In this document: piece after piece, positions 7,113-12,398 of the stretch | How positions within the stretch are numbered: the first letter of the stretch is position 1 | How the letters are laid out: each line of letters opens with the position of its first letter | Assembly: GCA_964637705.1 (NCBI GenBank) | Contig: CAZWVM010000104.1 | Coordinates: 1 to 12,398 of the forward strand | Direction: 5' to 3' | From: CAZWVM01 sp964637705 | Lineage (GTDB): Bacteria; UBA8481 | Length of the DNA stretch: 12,398 nucleotides | Position numbers and translations under genes: made by a program | The notes under the pieces: model-generated | The model's database searches: none | Seen by the model: only the letters and a program-made list of their open reading frames with translations | What the model was told of the DNA's origin: nothing

Positions 7113-7810
7113 GGTCGCTCCTCGTGCACCGCGTCGGCGGCATCGGGGACACGCTGACGCTCACGGCCTTCCTCCACTCCCTGCGCCCCTTTTTTCCACG
7201 GATCACGCTCGTCGGTAACGCCGAGCGACTCTCACTGATCGACCCTTCGCTTCACGACGAGGTTCTCTCCGCCGACCTCGCGCACCGTACGCTCGAGAGC
7301 CGCGCGCGCGACGCGGCTCTCTCGGTCTCCTTCTCGACCGCGCCGCTCCCGGGCTTCACGCGCCATTTTCCTCCCTTTCCGACGGGCCGGGTGAACGTCT
7401 ACGAGTGGATGTCCGCGTGCGGAGTCGCCTGCGGCGGCGAGAAGAGCCCCTATCGCCCGACACCAGGCACGGGACGCGGCACGATCATCCACCCGGGCTC
7501 GGGAAGCCCTCGCAAGAACGCGCCCCTCCCCTTCTTTCTCGAGCGCGCGAAGGGGATCGACGCGGTCTTTCTCCTGGGGCCCGCCGAGCCCGAGGCGATG
7601 GAGGAAACGATCCGGGCGGCGGGCCATCCCGCGATCCGGCCGGCCACGCTCGGGGCGATGAAGGCCGCGATCGAGGCACGTGCCTCCTTCATCGGGAACG
7701 ACTCGGGTCCGGCTCACATCGCGGCGCTCGCCGGCCTCGCGTGCTCCATCCGCTACGTCGACTCCGACCCCGCGGTCTGGAGTCCGCCGGGCCGGGTCAA
7801 CATTATGTAA
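7109..7810 (+). CDS. Short GT9-family (heptosyltransferase-like) glycosyltransferase
   Basis: 233 aa from a CTG at 7109 whose CTGA overlaps the GT4 stop. The GTG at 7124 (228 aa) is the conventional alternative. I prefer CTG because GT9 proteins open with a strand before the glycine loop: RSLLVHRVGGIGD aligns as a whole, while the GTG start cuts that strand. GAGGA lies six bases before the CTG; GAGG lies nine before the GTG. Family motifs are the R-x-GGIGDTLTLTAF loop, TIIHPGSGSPRKN, VFLLGPAEPEA and FIGNDSGPAHIAALAG. GT9 enzymes typically add heptose from ADP-heptose to LPS core. At 233 residues it is well below the usual 330-350: the N-terminal domain is compact, and the protein stops about 20 residues after the GNDSGPAH block where others continue for some 40-50. 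It may be a short subfamily or a C-terminal truncation. Confidence 0.8.
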   Translation: MRSLLVHRVGGIGDTLTLTAFLHSLRPFFPRITLVGNAERLSLIDPSLHDEVLSADLAHRTLESRARDAALSVSFSTAPLPGFTRHFPPFPTGRVNVYEWMSACGVACGGEKSPYRPTPGTGRGTIIHPGSGSPRKNAPLPFFLERAKGIDAVFLLGPAEPEAMEETIRAAGHPAIRPATLGAMKAAIEARASFIGNDSGPAHIAALAGLACSIRYVDSDPAVWSPPGRVNIM

Positions 7811-7821
7811 AGCGGCATTCC

Positions 7822-7839
7822 CCGGGCGAAACGCCCCGG
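7822..7839 (+). terminator. GC hairpin between the GT9 gene and hrpB
   Basis: CCGGGCG pairs with CGCCCCGG around an AAA loop: seven base pairs with one bulged C. It sits just after the GT9 stop. No run of T follows, so it is at best a weak or factor-assisted terminator; it could instead protect the end of the upstream transcript. Confidence 0.35.
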
Positions 7840-7846
7840 TTGACGG

Positions 7847-7852
7847 TATGAT
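7847..7852 (+). promoter_or_regulatory. Candidate -10 box TATGAT before hrpB
   Basis: TATGAT differs from the consensus at one base and would start transcription near 7859, about six bases before the hrpB ATG at 7865. No convincing -35 exists at normal spacing (GGGCGA lies there, in the hairpin). There is also no Shine-Dalgarno before the ATG. Confidence 0.3.
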
Positions 7853-7864
7853 ACGCACCTGACG

Positions 7865-10393
7865 ATGAGATTCGACGCCACGAAGATCGACCTGCCGGTC
7901 GTCGCCGTTCTCCCCGAGATCACGGCGGCCTTCTCGACCTCCCGCAACGCGGTCCTCCAGGCCCCGCCGGGCGCGGGCAAGACGACCGTCGTCCCGCCCT
8001 ATCTCCTCTTCTCGCCCGGCTTCTCCGGCCGGATCCTCATGCTCGAACCCCGTCGCGTCGCGGCGCGGGCGGCGGCGGAGCGCATGGCTGCGCTCCTCGG
8101 CGAAGATGTCGGCCGCACCGTCGGTTACCGCACGCGCTTCGACGCGGTCGTTTCGAAGGAGACGCGCATCGAGGTCCTGACCGAGGGAATCCTCGCGCGC
8201 CGCCTGATCCGCGAGCCGGACCTGCCCGGCGTCTCGCTCGTCGTCTTCGACGAGTTCCACGAGCGGCACTGGCAGGCGGATCTGACCCTCGCCCTCTGCC
8301 TCGACATCCAGCGCGGGCTGAGGGAGGACCTTTCGATACTCGTCATGTCGGCGACCTTGGAGAGCGAACGCGTCTCCGCGCTCATGGGCGGGCGGATCGT
8401 CAAGGCGGAGGGGCGGAGCTGGCCGGTCGAAATCGAGTATCTTTCCGAGGATCCGAAGGAATGGATGGAGGACGCCGCGGCGCGCGGCGTCCGCTCGATG
8501 CTCGAGCGCACCGAGCGGGACCTCCTCGTCTTCCTCCCCGGCGGGCGCGAGATCCGTCGCACGCGTGATCTCCTCTCCGAAACCCTGGACACCGCGATCG
8601 AGATCCTCCCCCTCTATGGAGACCTGCCGCGCGCGGAGCAGGACAAGGCCCTGAGGCCGAACCGGACGGGTGGGCGGCGCCGGGTCATCCTCTCGACGTC
8701 CCTGGCCGAGACATCCCTCACCATCGAGGGTGTCGATGCGGTCGTCGATTCAGGCTGGATGAGGGTTCCGCGCCACGACGCGCGGACGGGCATGACGCGC
8801 CTGGAGACCTTGCGCGTCTCGCGCGCCTCGGCGGACCAGCGGGCGGGCCGCGCGGGCCGTCTCGGGCCGGGCCGCGCCCTGCGCCTCTGGTCCCGCCACA
8901 CGGATTCGTCGCTCCAGCCCTATACGCTGCCCGAGATCCTCTGCGTGGACCTGGCTCCCCTGCTCCTGGACCTCGCCTCGTGGGGCGTTTCCGATCCCTC
9001 GCGCCTCTCCTGGCTCGACGCTCCTCCCGATCCCGCCGTGCAGAGCGCGCGGGACCTGTTGAAACTCCTCGGCGCCTTCGACGCGCGCGGCGGCTTGAAC
9101 GCGGACGGGAGGAGAATGGCCGACTTCCCGGCCCACCCGCGGGTGGCCCACATGCTCCTGGAGGCCGAGAAGCGGCGACTGGGCCTGCCGGGATGCGACC
9201 TGGCCGCGATCATGGAGGAGCGCGACCTCCTGCGCACGACGGACGGCCGGCGATCCGTCCACTTCCTCGAGCGGTTCGAGGCGCTGAGGTCGCTGCGCGG
9301 CGACCGCGGGGCGCGTCGCATCGACGGGCTCGACCGGCCGGCGGCCTTCCGCGCGCTCGAGATATCAAAGAAGTGGGCCACGAAGGTGAAGAGGGAGACG
9401 CGCGACTACGACGACGAGGATGTGGCCGCTCTCCTGGCGACCGCGTACCCGGACCGGATCTGCGGCCGCAGGGCGGGCGCCGAGAATTCCTGGATCATGG
9501 CGAACGGGCGGGGGGCGCGGCTGGCCGAGGGGGCGGAGATGAGGCAGGATTCCTGGATCGTCGCGGCCTCGGTGGACGACCGGGGCGCCGAGACGATCAT
9601 CCTCGCGGCGGCGCCGATCGGGCTCGAGCGCATCCGCCGCGATTTCGCGGAACGGATCGAGCGCACCGAGCGCGTCACGTGGAACGGGGCCACGGGCGCC
9701 GTGGACGCGGTCAGCGAGGAGCGGCTGGGCGCGCTCGTTCTTTCCTCCCGGCCCCTCCCGAATCCTTCCGGCGAGGCGATCGCGGGGGCGCTCCTCGCGG
9801 GGCTCCGCGCGAAGGGGCTCGCCGCCCTGCCGTGGACCGACGAACTGCGCGGCTGGCAGGCGCGGGTCATGACCCTTCGGGCAGCGGCTCCGGAGCGGGA
9901 CCTCCCGGATGTCGGGGACGAGAGCCTCCTGGCGCGACTGGAGGAGTGGCTCCTCCCCTTTCTCTCCGGCGTCCGGTCGCTCGACGCGGCGGCGCGGATG
10001 GACCTCGGAAGCGCCCTGGGAACGCTTCTCACGCGGAAGCAGGCGCGGGAGGTGGAGGAGGAGGCCCCGACGCACATCGCGGTCCCGAGCGGATCGCGGG
10101 TGCGGATCGACTACGAGATCGGGAAGCCCCCGGTGCTCGCCGTGCGATTGCAGGAGGTCTTCGGTCTCGCGGAGACGCCGCGGGTCGCGTGGGGGCGGGT
10201 GCCCGTGGTCATGCACCTTCTCTCCCCCGCGCGCCGCCCGGTGCAGGTCACGACGGACCTCAGGAGCTTCTGGAACGGGACGTATGCGGAGGTGAAGAAG
10301 GAGCTGAGGGGGCGCTACCCGAAGCACTCCTGGCCGGACGACCCGTGGAACGCACCGGCGGTCAGGGGGACGGGGCGGAAGAGGCGCACGTAG
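7865..10393 (+). CDS. hrpB: ATP-dependent RNA helicase HrpB
   Basis: 842 aa, near the usual length of about 810-830. HrpB is a bacterial DEAH/RHA-type helicase. The N-terminus follows the family pattern, a short lead then NAVLQAPPGAGKTTVVP with Walker A K39. The DEAH box is the HrpB form D129-E-F-H132-E-R, motif III is S162-A-T164, and motif VI is QRAGRAGR at 325-332. The winged-helix and HrpB-specific C-terminal regions follow, including VPSGSRVRIDYE and PPVLAVRLQEVFGLAETP, then RRPVQVTTDLRSFW and YPKHSWPDDPW near the end, all hallmarks of HrpB. The ATG at 7865 has no clear ribosome binding site; the next Met would lose conserved sequence before Walker A. The C-terminus is basic (GRKRRT). 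It stands alone after a hairpin and is followed by the tRNA scar. Its cellular role is poorly defined in most bacteria. Confidence 0.95.
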   Translation: MRFDATKIDLPVVAVLPEITAAFSTSRNAVLQAPPGAGKTTVVPPYLLFSPGFSGRILMLEPRRVAARAAAERMAALLGEDVGRTVGYRTRFDAVVSKETRIEVLTEGILARRLIREPDLPGVSLVVFDEFHERHWQADLTLALCLDIQRGLREDLSILVMSATLESERVSALMGGRIVKAEGRSWPVEIEYLSEDPKEWMEDAAARGVRSMLERTERDLLVFLPGGREIRRTRDLLSETLDTAIEILPLYGDLPRAEQDKALRPNRTGGRRRVILSTSLAETSLTIEGVDAVVDSGWMRVPRHDARTGMTRLETLRVSRASADQRAGRAGRLGPGRALRLWSRHTDSSLQPYTLPEILCVDLAPLLLDLASWGVSDPSRLSWLDAPPDPAVQSARDLLKLLGAFDARGGLNADGRRMADFPAHPRVAHMLLEAEKRRLGLPGCDLAAIMEERDLLRTTDGRRSVHFLERFEALRSLRGDRGARRIDGLDRPAAFRALEISKKWATKVKRETRDYDDEDVAALLATAYPDRICGRRAGAENSWIMANGRGARLAEGAEMRQDSWIVAASVDDRGAETIILAAAPIGLERIRRDFAERIERTERVTWNGATGAVDAVSEERLGALVLSSRPLPNPSGEAIAGALLAGLRAKGLAALPWTDELRGWQARVMTLRAAAPERDLPDVGDESLLARLEEWLLPFLSGVRSLDAAARMDLGSALGTLLTRKQAREVEEEAPTHIAVPSGSRVRIDYEIGKPPVLAVRLQEVFGLAETPRVAWGRVPVVMHLLSPARRPVQVTTDLRSFWNGTYAEVKKELRGRYPKHSWPDDPWNAPAVRGTGRKRRT

Positions 10394-10404
10394 CTCAGCC
10401 CGGC

Positions 10405-10460
10405 TTCGATTCCTTCTCGATCGTGGATGCGGAGAAATGGTGGAGGGAGAAGGATTCGAA
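10405..10460. repeat. Imperfect inverted repeat involving the tRNA T-arm
   Basis: TTCGATTCCTTCTC at 10405-10418 on the plus strand matches the minus strand of 10447-10460 (TTCGAATCCTTCTC) in 13 of 14 bases. The right arm is the T-loop and 3' T-stem of the tRNA fragment. A transcript could fold into a stem with a 28-base loop, or the arms could be recombinase sites. Confidence 0.45.
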
Positions 10461-10470
10461 CCTTCGAAGG
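10438..10470 (-). other. tRNA-Tyr 3'-end fragment, probable attachment-site scar
   Basis: Read on the minus strand this is a tRNA 3' end: T-stem GAAGG, T-loop TTCGAAT, T-stem CCTTC, acceptor strand TCCCTCC, discriminator A and CCA. The CTTCGAAGGTTCGAATCCTTC segment is the same as in E. coli tRNA-Tyr from my memory of that gene. The sequence before it (to the right on the plus strand) has no anticodon arm or D-arm, so the gene is not intact. Such 3' fragments remain at the far end of elements that integrate into tRNA genes. The lack of a 5' part on the right means the element lies to the right and the old chromosome (hrpB) to the left. Confidence 0.8.
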
Positions 10471-10688
10471 CCGGGTTTCTGGGGTGTAACTCACGTAACC
10501 CCAAGCGTGATTGTTGGGTTTGCGGCGATCGGTGCCAAATGGTGCCAAATGAAAAGAAGGCGGGTTCTCCCCTAAGATCCTGACCGTGTTGTTTCCTGCT
10601 CGCGCGGTCGAGACCGTCGCCGCGCCATCAACCCCGCCGAACCGTCCGCGGCGGCGTAGCAACGGTTCGGCTGAGTTTGTCAAGTTTG
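10471..10688. other. Non-coding junction region between tRNA scar and lipoprotein gene
   Basis: I find no credible gene here. It holds a GGGGT...ACCCC inverted pair (10481-10502), a tandem 10-base repeat (10531-10550) and most of a tandem 9-base repeat (10675-10692). GC is mixed, higher around 10580-10670. Open frames across it on both strands are artefacts that read through the tRNA fragment. Confidence 0.6.
10531..10550. repeat. Perfect tandem 10-bp repeat GGTGCCAAAT x2
   Basis: Two exact copies lie head to tail, about 60 bases from the tRNA fragment. Short direct repeats beside an attachment site are often arm-type integrase or excisionase sites; that role is inferred. Confidence 0.6.
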
Positions 10689-10692
10689 TCAA
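10675..10692. repeat. Perfect tandem 9-bp repeat GTTTGTCAA x2
   Basis: Two exact copies overlap the end of the lipoprotein gene (its stop is 10689-10691). On the minus strand each contains TTGACA, but no -10 follows at normal spacing, so a promoter is unlikely. Confidence 0.55.
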
Positions 10693-11306
10693 GAGCGGCA
10701 CCGGTTCTTAAGGAAGTAGTCTGTTCGGATTTGAACTTGGCTGTCGTGAGAAAGACCCTTCAGGGTGTCTTCAGGCGAATGTATCCCCGTGATCGCTTCG
10801 CAGGCCATAAGCGCAAATTCTCTATTTTGGCTTCCTGATTGAATGATTCGAACGAGTTGTGGCACCATTGAAGGATTACGTGACAGACACAGGCCTTCCG
10901 CCGCTCGACGGCACAGCTCTGTATCCCTATCTTGCTCCAATATTTTCAACAAAGATGGTGTAACTCGATCACGTCCATACTGTATGGCAAGCACCGCTAC
11001 ATGCGCCCTAACGCGGGATGTTAGCCGATGATTCAACATTTCAATTTCCAGCGAAGGCAGACATTCGTTTATTGATTGAACGACCAGTTCTCTTTCCTTG
11101 AAGGTTGGCATGCTAGATATCGAGAAAAGAAGAGACGATGTTTCCGGAAGCGAATCTTCACGATCCGTGAATTCAAGCCTCTCTATATATTGATGCACGA
11201 TCCTGGGGATGGCGTCACCAGATTGACCCAAATCTCCACAAGCCACGACATTAGCCACGATCAAGAGACCTAGCAACAGCGATCGCCCATATCTTCTACC
11301 ATTCAC
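10689..11306 (-). CDS. HEAT-like repeat lipoprotein, candidate immunity protein for the Rhs effector
   Basis: 205 aa from a GTG at 11306, eleven bases inside the 3' end of the rhs gene, with AAAGG about ten bases upstream. An ATG at 11357 (222 aa) is possible but would put 17 charged residues ahead of the signal peptide. From the GTG the N-terminus is a clean lipoprotein signal: basic NGRRYGR, hydrophobic SLLLGLLIVAN, then lipobox VVAC with C23. Residue +2 is Gly, not Asp, so outer-membrane sorting is possible. From about residue 85 to 190 the sequence is helical with HEAT/PBS-lyase-like repeats (RAHVAVLAIQYG, RRAAEGLCLSRNPSMVPQLVRII). I recognise no named family. Its position directly after a toxin-like Rhs tip, its shared low GC and its periplasmic location suggest an immunity role; this is inference. 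Confidence 0.75.
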   Translation of the reverse strand: MNGRRYGRSLLLGLLIVANVVACGDLGQSGDAIPRIVHQYIERLEFTDREDSLPETSSLLFSISSMPTFKERELVVQSINECLPSLEIEMLNHRLTSRVRAHVAVLAIQYGRDRVTPSLLKILEQDRDTELCRRAAEGLCLSRNPSMVPQLVRIIQSGSQNREFALMACEAITGIHSPEDTLKGLSHDSQVQIRTDYFLKNRCRS

Positions 11307-12398
11307 CGAATACGACCTTTTCCGGTGGCGATAGCATCCAATTCGACATATAGCCAATCAAGTCATCGACAGTAGTCTCTGAAACTCGCCATGCAGATCC
11401 AAAGGGGTATAGCCATAAATTCCAAACTCGCCCATGGCCCGATGACAAGGCAACATGCGCAGGAACCGAACTACCCTTTGGGTAGAAGGCAACAAGGTCG
11501 CCTGGGTCCGGTAGATTGGCGCTCGAGTATACTTGCGGGTTTGATATATCTATAACGAATGCCCAGTTATCTCGATTTTTGATCTCGTTTCTACTTGAGT
11601 AACCCGCCTTGCCCGATATCCACGCTGAGTAGAGTATGAACTGAAAGCAGTTCATTTCAGACATCGTCCAAGGATTGATAAAGTCGTCGCCAGCGAAATA
11701 CCTTCTAAATTCGTTGGGCGGATCGGGATTGACCCAATCCAACTGTCCGCGGAGCCCTGCTGCGACTTCTAGAACGGGCTTACCTCGCAGTGCACGCCTT
11801 CCATTTTCCAATACGCTGACATACCTAGATAGGTTTTCTCCCGCCAAGATAGCCAACACAGCAGTAACAACAAGAACCTCAACTAGAGAAAAATTCCCTG
11901 TCGGATCCGTGTTCGATACCGGATTCCCGTGAGCATAGAGATACTTATGAAGGCTCAGTGGATCCATGTCGAACCCTTCGAAGCCGTCCATGGTCATGAA
12001 CCGCCCTGTGGCCGGGTTCAGGAAGCGAGCTCGGTTGTTGTAGAGAGCCATGACCGGGTCGAATCGCTCCCCGGCGAAGCCGTAGGGAAACTCGCCGTTG
12101 CCGGCGCTGTGGATCTCCGTCCCGAAGGCGTCGTAGTCGCGAGTGGTCGATATGGAACCCGCATCATCGGTCACGGCGCGTACCGAGCCCAGTCCATCCG
12201 TCACGGGATACTCCATTTCTCCCGTGACCGCATCCCGTCGGCTGATGAGGTCGAGCCCAAAAGAGTTCACATGAGTCACGACCGCCGTCGCGGGGTCGGC
12301 CCCCTCCAACTCCTCGACAACCTGGGGTAGTCCCGTCGGATTTAAATCGTCAATCAGGAAATAGCGCTTCCGCCCGTCGGGTTCAACGATGCAAACAA
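11296..12398 (-). CDS. Rhs-family protein, C-terminal part with NlpC/P60-like toxin domain (5' end outside window)
   Basis: The frame is open from the right edge to the stop at 11296, giving 366 visible residues; the N-terminus lies beyond the window. The first 165 or so are RHS core: LNPTGLPQVVEE, YGLDLIS-like FGLDLISRR, DGLGSVRAVTD, YDAFG, then ARFLNPATGRF and LSLHKYLYAHGNPVSNTDPTGN, the usual end of the core (DPTGN at 11893-11907). A hydrophobic stretch of about 18 residues follows. The C-terminal domain then carries an NlpC/P60-like arrangement: Cys in MNCFQFILYSAW (codon 11647-11649), PGDLVAFY, and His in PAHVALSSGHGRVW (codon 11455-11457). Such domains cleave cell-wall peptides or related amide bonds. 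Rhs proteins deliver variable C-terminal toxins, so a peptidoglycan-directed effector is likely. The delivery system is not visible. Confidence 0.88.
   Translation of the reverse strand, partial: VCIVEPDGRKRYFLIDDLNPTGLPQVVEELEGADPATAVVTHVNSFGLDLISRRDAVTGEMEYPVTDGLGSVRAVTDDAGSISTTRDYDAFGTEIHSAGNGEFPYGFAGERFDPVMALYNNRARFLNPATGRFMTMDGFEGFDMDPLSLHKYLYAHGNPVSNTDPTGNFSLVEVLVVTAVLAILAGENLSRYVSVLENGRRALRGKPVLEVAAGLRGQLDWVNPDPPNEFRRYFAGDDFINPWTMSEMNCFQFILYSAWISGKAGYSSRNEIKNRDNWAFVIDISNPQVYSSANLPDPGDLVAFYPKGSSVPAHVALSSGHGRVWNLWLYPFGSAWRVSETTVDDLIGYMSNWMLSPPEKVVFGEW

Larger units (their letters stand above)
10438..12398. mobile_element. Probable genomic island, one end only
   Basis: The tRNA-Tyr fragment marks one edge. 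To its right lie short tandem repeats, then two genes of clearly lower GC than the rest of the window (23 of 60 at 11521-11580, 25 of 60 at 10801-10860), carrying typical accessory content (Rhs tip and lipoprotein). No integrase is present here; in this geometry it would usually lie at the other end, beside the intact tRNA beyond the right edge. The rhs core itself is GC-richer, so the island may be a mosaic. Confidence 0.5.

Noticed and set aside
10438..10510. Complete tRNA gene on the minus strand
   Set aside because: Only the T-arm and acceptor 3' strand are present; no anticodon arm, D-arm or matching 5' acceptor strand follows.
8980..10575. 531-aa plus-strand frame ending past hrpB
   Set aside because: It is a frame-shifted shadow of hrpB that runs through the tRNA fragment; its EKDSNLRR stretch is the usual artefact of translating a tRNA 3' end.
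10675..10692. Tandem TTGACA promoter on the minus strand
   Set aside because: No -10 hexamer lies at 16-18 bases from either copy, and no gene starts downstream before the tRNA scar.
10315..10701. 128-aa minus-strand frame across the junction
   Set aside because: It reads through the tRNA fragment and into antisense hrpB, with no ribosome site or domain.
1..12398. CRISPR array, insertion sequence or transposase
   Set aside because: No regularly spaced repeats, no transposase motifs and no long terminal inverted repeats were seen.

Overview
This window looks like chromosomal DNA of a high-GC, Gram-negative (two-membrane) bacterium. Most of it is very GC-rich (49 of 60 bases are G or C at 8041-8100). 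Reading frames are tightly packed with 4-base stop/start overlaps. The gene content (AsmA-like domain, GT9 heptosyltransferase-like enzyme, lipoprotein, Rhs protein) fits a diderm cell envelope. I cannot name the phylum from the sequence alone.

Left block, minus strand, read right to left from 5952 to 1: recG (branch-migration helicase), rsmD (16S rRNA methyltransferase) and an MtgA-like GT51 peptidoglycan glycosyltransferase with a long AsmA-like N-terminal region. These three are joined by GTGA and ATGA overlaps. After an 86-base gap come a 62-residue stand-alone copy of a small domain usually found in front of HD-GYP/HDOD modules, and a glycogen-binding (CBM48-like) domain fused to a metallo-beta-lactamase-fold hydrolase. 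The last gene runs off the left edge.

Middle block, plus strand, 5994 to 10393: a GT4 glycosyltransferase diverges from recG across only 41 bases. It overlaps a short GT9 glycosyltransferase whose best start is a CTG. A GC hairpin then separates this pair from hrpB, a DEAH-type ATP-dependent helicase. The two glycosyltransferases probably build surface polysaccharide or LPS core.

Right block, 10394 to 12398, is accessory DNA. Forty-four bases lie between the hrpB stop and the 3' end of a tRNA-Tyr (T-arm, acceptor strand and CCA, minus strand) that has no 5' part. This is the typical scar of an element integrated in a tRNA gene. Tandem 9- and 10-base repeats follow, then two minus-strand genes with much lower GC (about 38-42% in the lines counted). 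One is the C-terminal part of an Rhs protein ending in an NlpC/P60-like cysteine-peptidase domain. The other, overlapping its end by 11 bases, is a HEAT-like lipoprotein. The most interesting proposal is that these form an effector/immunity pair: a cell-wall-directed Rhs toxin and a periplasmic lipoprotein that protects its producer. The rest of the element and the rest of the rhs gene lie beyond the right edge.
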